From DASZJY01 sp036260255 (GTDB lineage: Bacteria; Actinomycetota; Acidimicrobiia; Acidimicrobiales; AC-14): a stretch of 64,000 nt of DNA. The notes beneath the pieces were generated by a model, which worked only from the letters and a program-made list of their open reading frames with translations, made no database searches and had not been told where the DNA came from. Below, piece by piece: positions 59,141 to 64,000 of this stretch; position 1 is the stretch's first letter; the number at the start of each line of letters is the position of its first letter. The stretch covers positions 17,630 through 81,629 of the forward strand of contig DATAAF010000075.1 in NCBI GenBank assembly GCA_036260255.1. Reading direction: 5' to 3'. A program made the position numbers and the translations under genes.

Positions 59141-60157
59141 ATGAGCGCTGACGACCGAACTCCGGAAGACGCCGAGGGGCCGCTGCGCGACGCCCGAACC
59201 GCCGGGGCGCCGGACATCGCCGCCTCCCCGACGAGCGCCAGGTTCCCCCTCTCCCGCGGCGCGCCCGAGCGCAAGCTCCGCCGGGTCGACTTCTACGACC
59301 GGCGCGCCGAGGTGACGGACTACGAGGACCTCACCACGACCCAGACCGTGCGGATCTCGTTCCGGGTGGTCGACAAGGCCGAGTTCAGCTTCGTACCCGG
59401 GCAGTTCATCGGGATCCAGGCCGACGTCCCGGGCTACGGGTGGCGGCGGACGCCCTACTGCATCGTGTCGCCGCCCAACGGGGAGCGCACCTTCCAGCTG
59501 CTGATCCGCCTCGTCCCCGAGGGGCCGCTCTCGTACTACCTGGGCCGGCTCCGTCCCGGCGACGTGATCGCGTTCCGCGGCCCCCTCGGCCGCCGGATGG
59601 TGCCCAAGACCCCGGATGAGGAGCTCATCCTCCTCGCCACCGGAGTGGGGGTCGGCCCGTTCCTGTCGCTGGCCTACGTGCTGCGGGACCAGGGGTACGA
59701 GAAGCCGGTCCGGCTGTACTGGGGGCTGCGCCTCGTGGAGGACATCTGCCTGCTCGACCAGCTCGACGAGCTGGTGGCGACGTTCCCCCAGTTCAGCTAC
59801 GACATCACACTGTCCAAGCCGCCTCCGGACTGGACCGGGCTCCGTGGCCGCATCACCGAGACCGTCCCCCCGCTCCTGCCGACCTTGGGAGGCAAGCGCT
59901 ACTACCTCGTGGGCAACGGCGCCATGATCGAGGAGATGACCCTCGCCCTCTCCGACCTGGGCGTGGACCGCACCTTCATCTACCAGGAGCCGTACTTCAA
60001 CGCCCGGCACAAGCCCGACCCCGCCTCCCTGGCCGAGACGCGCGCCCGCTTCGTGGCCCACGACCTGTTCTCGCCGGGGGAGGAGGACTACGCCCTCCTC
60101 CGCCCCGAGCGCCCGCTCACCGGCAGCCGCCGCGTCACGGCACCGCCGCCGGCGTAA
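59141..60157 (+). CDS. Ferredoxin-NADP-reductase-like flavoprotein
   Basis: The 338-residue protein begins with about 40 variable residues. It then shows an FAD-binding barrel with the flavin contact region WRRTPYCIVSPPNGERTFQL and a nucleotide-binding part (ELILLATGVGVGPFLSLAYV). The C-terminal nicotinamide region is YYLVGNGAMIEEMTL. It moves electrons between NADP(H) and a ferredoxin or similar carrier. No ferredoxin gene is adjacent. Start ATG at 59141. Confidence 0.84.
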   Translation: MSADDRTPEDAEGPLRDARTAGAPDIAASPTSARFPLSRGAPERKLRRVDFYDRRAEVTDYEDLTTTQTVRISFRVVDKAEFSFVPGQFIGIQADVPGYGWRRTPYCIVSPPNGERTFQLLIRLVPEGPLSYYLGRLRPGDVIAFRGPLGRRMVPKTPDEELILLATGVGVGPFLSLAYVLRDQGYEKPVRLYWGLRLVEDICLLDQLDELVATFPQFSYDITLSKPPPDWTGLRGRITETVPPLLPTLGGKRYYLVGNGAMIEEMTLALSDLGVDRTFIYQEPYFNARHKPDPASLAETRARFVAHDLFSPGEEDYALLRPERPLTGSRRVTAPPPA

Positions 60158-60265
60158 GGCGCGGCCTGCTCCGGCTCTCGACGACGGACTGCCCCGGCGT
60201 CCCGACCAAGGCGACGACGAGCCGATCGCCCGCCGAATACCTGCCGCCATGGGCGCGGGAGATCG

Positions 60266-60784
60266 TCAACCCAGGGGCTCGACTCGGAAATGACCACCGT
60301 CGTCGACGATGAGAACGCCGCCGCCCTTCGACATCGGTTCCACCAACTCGCCGGTGAGACCGAGCACCGCCGCTTCGTTGGTGGGGCTGTGGCCGACCAC
60401 GAGCGCCCGCGACCCGTCGGGCAGGTGGTCGAGCACCCGACGGAGCGCCGATCCGAGGGTCGCCGAGTCCTGCTCCACCAACTCGGGATCGGCGTCTCTC
60501 AGCGCCTGCAGCTCTCCGCTTCCCGCCTGTTGATAGGCGGCCTTCCAGCGTTCCTCGAGCTCGGAGCGCAAGCCCTGCTCGACGACGACGCCACCGGGCA
60601 CTCTCCGACCTGAAGCGGCCAGAAAGCAGCCGAGGGTCTGGGTGGCCCGTTGGGCGCCGGTCGAGACGAGCAGCTCGTAGTCATTCTCCAGCCGCGCCCC
60701 GATCTCCAGCGCATGCCGGACGCCCTCCGCTGACAGCACGTCGCCGTCGTCGTCCGTGTGGCGTCGCAGCTCGAGGTACTTCAC
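60266..60784 (-). CDS. Histidine phosphatase-family protein (SixA-like)
   Basis: The 172-residue protein has the catalytic-start motif as LRRHTDDDG (RHT where RHG is usual), then LLVSTGAQRATQTLGCFLAA, and the second catalytic His in ALVVGHSPTNEAAVLGLTGE. SixA-like enzymes remove phosphate from phosphohistidine. The T in place of G may alter activity slightly. Single gene, divergent from a secreted beta-propeller gene. Confidence 0.84.
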   Translation of the reverse strand: MKYLELRRHTDDDGDVLSAEGVRHALEIGARLENDYELLVSTGAQRATQTLGCFLAASGRRVPGGVVVEQGLRSELEERWKAAYQQAGSGELQALRDADPELVEQDSATLGSALRRVLDHLPDGSRALVVGHSPTNEAAVLGLTGELVEPMSKGGGVLIVDDGGHFRVEPLG

Positions 60785-60882
60785 CAGGGGCCTCCTCCGG
60801 TCGTGCGCTCGAAGTATTGTCCCGGCACTGCCGCGGGGGTTCCAGCGCCACCGGCGCTGACCACGACGGCGAGGGAGGGGTC

Positions 60883-61980
60883 ATGGCGGCACCGATGACG
60901 TCCGGCCGGAACCGGCTCGTGCGGGTCCTCGTCGTCGCAGTGGCCTTGTCGGCCACGTGGGCCGGTGCGGCGGGCGCCTACCACGCGCCCCGGCCCTTCG
61001 GTGACGTGAAGGTGCTCGCCCGTGTCCCCCCGCCGGGGTTCCCCGAGGGCATCGCGGTGCGGGGCAACATCGTCTTCGTCTCGGGCCCGGCCACCTTCGG
61101 CACCGCCGGCCAGGGCCCATCGATGGTCTGGGCCTTCAGCACGAGCAACGGCCGCCTCCTGGGCGCCTGGCCCGCCCAGGGAGAGGACCTGTCCCAGGAG
61201 CACGCCAACTCCTCGATCGCCCTCGACCGGGCCGGTCGGGTCTACGTGCTCAACACCCAGCTGGGCATCTACCGGTTGTCGATGAACGGCCGCCAGGAGA
61301 TCTACTCGCCCCCGCTGCCCGACCTCCCGCCGTGCGACGACGAGCCGCCGGGCACGCCGTGCTCGCCCGGGCCGGTCGACCTACCGCCGATCCCGAACGA
61401 CATCGCCTTCGACCCGGCCGGCAACGCCTACGTGACCGACTCGCTGCAGGCCACCATCTGGCGGGTGCCACCGGGCGGGGGCCCGGCCCAGGTCTGGTTC
61501 CAGCACATCCGCCTGGCCACCACCTTCTTCGGCCCGAACGGCATCCGCCTGAGCCCCGACCGCACCAAGGTGTACTTCACCGTCAGCGGCGACCTCGAGG
61601 GCCGGGCGTTCGTCTACACGCTGCCCCTGGTGCCCGCGCCGTCGCCGGCCGACCTGGCCGTGTTCCACGAGTACACGGGCGGCGACATCCCCGACGGGAT
61701 CGCCTTCGGTGAGACCGGGTTGCTGTACGTCGCCATCGCCACCCCGTTCGCCTCCGGCCTGTCGATCCTCGACCACGACGGAGACGAGGTGGTGCGCCTG
61801 GGCAACCAGGGCAACCCCGTCTTCCCCTACGACTCCCCCGCCAACATCGCCTTCAACGGCAGGGGCTCGGCGCTCCTCAGCAACCACGCCTTCGCCACCG
61901 GCATCCCGGAGAACTGGGCGGTCCTCGACGTGTTCGTGAACGATCGGGGCTCACCGCTGGAGCTGCCCAGGATCCGCTGA
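60883..61980 (+). CDS. Secreted beta-propeller (SMP-30/NHL-like) protein
   Basis: The 365-residue protein has a signal peptide (LVRVLVVAVALSATWAGAAG). It is followed by propeller-like repeats such as DIAFDPAGNAYVTDSLQATI, GIRLSPDRTKVYFTVSGDLE and GIAFGETGLLYVAIATPFAS. Such folds include lactonases, gluconolactonases and binding proteins. No clear metal site is identified. Start ATG at 60883, with a GGGAGGGG box upstream. Confidence 0.8.
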   Translation: MAAPMTSGRNRLVRVLVVAVALSATWAGAAGAYHAPRPFGDVKVLARVPPPGFPEGIAVRGNIVFVSGPATFGTAGQGPSMVWAFSTSNGRLLGAWPAQGEDLSQEHANSSIALDRAGRVYVLNTQLGIYRLSMNGRQEIYSPPLPDLPPCDDEPPGTPCSPGPVDLPPIPNDIAFDPAGNAYVTDSLQATIWRVPPGGGPAQVWFQHIRLATTFFGPNGIRLSPDRTKVYFTVSGDLEGRAFVYTLPLVPAPSPADLAVFHEYTGGDIPDGIAFGETGLLYVAIATPFASGLSILDHDGDEVVRLGNQGNPVFPYDSPANIAFNGRGSALLSNHAFATGIPENWAVLDVFVNDRGSPLELPRIR

Positions 61981-62036
61981 CCTGGGGTCGCACTAGCGTC
62001 TGTCGACGGGGACGACGACGACGCGGGAGGTGCGCC

Positions 62037-62462
62037 GTGGCAGACCGCAGAGCCAGTGCGACCTGGCAGGGAGATCTGTTCGAGGGCAAGGGGACGGTGT
62101 CGGCGCTGAGCAGCGGGCTGTTCTCCGATGCCGACGTGACGTGGGCCTCGCGTACCGAGGACTCGGGGGGCAAGACCAGCCCCGAGGAGCTCATCGCCGG
62201 CGCCCACGCCGCCTGCTTCGGGATGGCGTTGGCCAACGAGCTGAGCAGCCGGGGGCACACCCCAGATCGGCTGCAGATCGAGGCGACGTGCAGCTTCGAG
62301 GAGGGCAAGGTCACCACGATGGTGCTCGACGTCACCGCTGAGATCCCCGGCGCCGACGAGGAGGCGTTCCGGGAGGGGCTGTCGGCGGCCGAGGAGTCAT
62401 GCCCGGTGTCCAACGCCCTCCGGGGCAGCGTCGACATCAAGGTGAACGGCAAGCTCGCCTGA
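62037..62462 (+). CDS. OsmC-family peroxiredoxin-like protein
   Basis: The 141-residue protein has the two conserved Cys in AGAHAACFGMALANEL and SAAEESCPVSNALRGSVD, and the strand EEGKVTTMVLDVTAEIPGAD. OsmC proteins remove organic hydroperoxides. GTG start with GGGAGG just upstream. Single gene. Confidence 0.92.
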   Translation: MADRRASATWQGDLFEGKGTVSALSSGLFSDADVTWASRTEDSGGKTSPEELIAGAHAACFGMALANELSSRGHTPDRLQIEATCSFEEGKVTTMVLDVTAEIPGADEEAFREGLSAAEESCPVSNALRGSVDIKVNGKLA

Positions 62463-62520
62463 GACCGGCGCCCCGGACGGCGCTAGGCGGCGCGGCACGC
62501 CGGCGCGGGAAGCCACGCCG

Positions 62521-63360
62521 GTGACGGTGGTCGTCGACGACCCCTCCGACGAGCGGGTCGCCGACTTCGTCCGCCTCAACGACCCTGCCGCCCGCCGCCG
62601 GCTCGAGCGCGCCGCCGGCGGCGCCGGCTTGTTCGTCGCCGAGGGTCCCGCCGTCGTCCGTCACCTGCTGCGCTCGCCGTACCGCGTGCGCTCGGTGCTC
62701 GTGACCGACCGCGGCCTGCGGGCGCTGGAGGCTGACCTCGCGGCGGCCGGCGCCCCGGTCTACCGGGTGACGCAGGCGGTCATGGACGCCATCTGCGGCT
62801 TCCACTTCCACCGGGGCGCCCTGGCGGCGGCCGACCGCCGGCCGCTGCCTCCGCTGGCCGACGTCGCCGGCCGCGCCGACTCGCTGCTCGTCGTCGAGGG
62901 CGTCAACGACCACGAGAACCTTGGCGCCCTGTTCCGCAACGCCGCCGCCTTCGGCGTCGACGCGGTCGTCCTCGATCCCACCGCTGCCGACCCTCTCTAC
63001 CGGCGGTCGGTGCGAGTGTCGATGGGCCACGTCCTGCGGATGCCCTTCACGCGAGTGGCCGACTGGCCGGCGGGACTGGCGAGGCTGCGCTCGCTGGGGT
63101 TCGAGCTGCTCGCCCTGACCCCTGCGGCCGACGCCCGGGACGTGCGCACGATCGGGCGGCGGGCCCGCCGGGCGCTCCTTGTCGGGTCGGAGGGTGCCGG
63201 CCTCTCGGCACGGGCGTTGGCCGCCGCCGACCGCCGGGTGAGGATCGCCATGGCGCCGGGGGTCGACTCGCTCAACGTGGCCACCGCCGCCGCCCTCGCC
63301 CTGCACGCGCTCCTAGTGCCGGAAATCCCTCCGGGGGACCCGCCCGTATACTCTCCGTGA
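62521..63360 (+). CDS. SpoU/TrmH-family RNA 2'-O-methyltransferase
   Basis: The 279-residue protein has an N-terminal L7Ae-like region (GAGLFVAEGPAVVRHLL). The SPOUT domain follows, with motif 1 in VEGVNDHENLGALFRNAAAF, GVDAVVLDPTAADPLYRRSV, and the C-terminal knot: ALLVGSEGAGLSARALAAAD and MAPGVDSLNVATAAALALHA. It methylates tRNA or rRNA ribose. GTG start. It overlaps nothing, and a cupredoxin gene follows. Confidence 0.92.
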   Translation: MTVVVDDPSDERVADFVRLNDPAARRRLERAAGGAGLFVAEGPAVVRHLLRSPYRVRSVLVTDRGLRALEADLAAAGAPVYRVTQAVMDAICGFHFHRGALAAADRRPLPPLADVAGRADSLLVVEGVNDHENLGALFRNAAAFGVDAVVLDPTAADPLYRRSVRVSMGHVLRMPFTRVADWPAGLARLRSLGFELLALTPAADARDVRTIGRRARRALLVGSEGAGLSARALAAADRRVRIAMAPGVDSLNVATAAALALHALLVPEIPPGDPPVYSP

Positions 63361-63436
63361 GGCACGTGCCCGGTACCGGCGCGCCGTGGGCGGCGGGAGG
63401 CGGGCTCTGACAAGAGGCGGGAGAGGCGGGGAGACG

Positions 63437-63913
63437 ATGACCAGGAGCCGGCACCTTCGTGCGGCGCTGATCCTTGCGGCCGTCGTGTTGGCGATCATGG
63501 CGCAGCCGGTCCCCGCGGCGACCATCAACGTCGAGATGCGAGACGACTTCTTCGTGCCGCGGGACGTCACCGTCACCCAGAACGACGAGATCCTCTGGCG
63601 AAACGTGGGCGCCAACCCTCACACCGCGACGGCGTCGAACGGGATGTTCGACTCGGGCAACGTCGACCCCGGGGGGACGTTCGCCTTCCCCTTCACCAAC
63701 GTCCCGCCCGGCACCTACATCTACTACTGCCGGTACCACGGCACCCCGCAGGGTCAGGGGATGGCGGGCACGATCACCGTGCAGGCCTCGGGCGCCACCA
63801 CGACCTCCGGCCCGACGACCACCACCGCCCCTACGACGACGACGACGGCCCCCACGACGACGACCACCGCGCCGGCGACGACGACGACCACGAGGTTCCT
63901 CGGCATCTTCTAG
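63437..63913 (+). CDS. Secreted cupredoxin with Thr-rich C-terminal tail
   Basis: The 158-residue protein has a signal peptide (ALILAAVVLAIMAQPVPAA) and a plastocyanin-like fold. Copper ligands are visible as NVGANPHTATA (His), IYYCRYHGTPQG (Cys and His) and QGMAGTITV (Met). From about residue 116 the tail is a low-complexity Thr/Pro/Ala stretch (TTTTAPTTTTTAP repeated), probably a surface stalk, ending in RFLGIF. It could carry electrons or store copper outside the cell. Confidence 0.85.
   Translation: MTRSRHLRAALILAAVVLAIMAQPVPAATINVEMRDDFFVPRDVTVTQNDEILWRNVGANPHTATASNGMFDSGNVDPGGTFAFPFTNVPPGTYIYYCRYHGTPQGQGMAGTITVQASGATTTSGPTTTTAPTTTTTAPTTTTTAPATTTTTRFLGIF
63808..63894 (+). repeat. Thr/Ala/Pro-coding low-complexity tract
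   Basis: ACGACGACC-type triplets dominate this part of the cupredoxin gene, giving the Thr-rich stalk. The tract is prone to copy-number change by slippage. It is coding and not a CRISPR array: the unit is only three bases and there are no spacers. Confidence 0.7.
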
Positions 63914-63920
63914 CGCCGAG

Positions 63921-63938
63921 GCCCGGGTCAACCCGGGC
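63921..63938. terminator. Perfect 8-base dyad between convergent genes
   Basis: GCCCGGGT-CA-ACCCGGGC is a perfect stem with a two-base loop. It sits just after the cupredoxin stop and overlaps the stop of the partial gene on the other strand. It has no U-tract, so termination would depend on stem strength alone. Confidence 0.45.
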
Positions 63939-64000
63939 TAGGGGGTGGCCGGCGGCGGGTACGGCGCGTAGCTCTGGACCCGGCGCAGCAGGCCGTCGTC
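63938..64000 (-). CDS. C-terminal end of a gene leaving the right edge
   Basis: Read on the minus strand, the frame gives about 20 residues ending LRRVQSYAPYPPPATP before the TAG at 63938-63940. Only this C-terminus is inside the window, so the product cannot be identified. Confidence 0.45.
   Translation of the reverse strand, partial: DDGLLRRVQSYAPYPPPATP

Noticed and set aside
63808..63894. Regular triplet repeats resembling a repeat array
   Set aside because: The unit is three bases with no spacers and it encodes a Thr-rich tail, so it is not a CRISPR array.

Overview
This window is high-GC, densely packed DNA from a bacterium. Several features point to an actinomycetotal genome, probably in or near Acidimicrobiia: BldC-type small regulators, two DUF4012 proteins, a Tad/Flp pilus without a secretin, many GTG and TTG starts, GTGA/ATGA stop-start overlaps, and a gene family that fuses a response regulator to a thioredoxin-reductase-like protein. 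The taxonomic call is inference from gene content; no rRNA or tRNA gene was recognised.

Layout. (1) 1-7.4 kb: small housekeeping and stress genes. These include a decayed regulator/thioredoxin-reductase fusion with five disruptions, a 54-codon membrane protein, a PadR regulator with a palindromic operator next to a multi-pass membrane protein, a small secreted protein, a double-HTH protein, an NTF2-like protein, a glyoxalase-fold protein and a DUF2461 protein. (2) 7.4-38.4 kb: a surface-polysaccharide region. It holds five GT4-type glycosyltransferases, two flippases, an O-antigen-ligase/polymerase-like protein, two BY-kinase-type chain-length proteins, two DUF4012 proteins, an initiating sugar-phosphate transferase, a methyltransferase, and a methyltransferase-like/aminoglycoside-phosphotransferase-like fusion. 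Between these lie regulators: three receiver-type proteins with damaged phosphorylation sites, a large GGDEF/GAF/PAS protein whose GGDEF motif reads GGDRF, a DivIVA-like coiled-coil protein with a membrane partner, and BldC-type regulators. A phage-terminase-small-subunit-like gene sits at 18.6-19.1 kb. (3) 38.4-47.1 kb: a second BldC-type gene and a Tad pilus locus, with CpaF, TadC, TadB, CpaE and CpaB on the minus strand and TadE, TadG-like and Flp pilin on the plus strand. (4) 47.1-48.5 kb: a stand-alone copy of the N-terminal domain of the GGDEF protein, a frameshifted third BldC-type gene, and a stretch that looks decayed. (5) 48.5-64 kb: an MFS transporter, a beta-helix secreted protein, a GT2 glycosyltransferase, an anti-sigma-type ATPase, MurJ, an L,D-transpeptidase, a short FtsH-like protease, a nicotinamidase, a ferredoxin-NADP-reductase-like flavoprotein, a histidine phosphatase, a secreted beta-propeller protein, an OsmC protein, a SpoU methyltransferase and a cupredoxin with a Thr-rich tail.

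How it may work together. The centre of the window looks like a cell-surface programme that makes an exopolysaccharide and Flp pili under common control. The first gene of polysaccharide assembly (sugar-phosphate transferase, 36.8-38.4 kb) and the Flp pilin gene (46.9 kb) carry a nearly identical upstream box, GGGGGGAAA(A)TTGTCC, in the same orientation. A BldC-type gene lies directly upstream of the former. The most notable unexplained items are this shared box, the unnamed domain of roughly 95 residues found both alone and on the GGDEF protein, and the set of degenerate receivers beside the polysaccharide genes.
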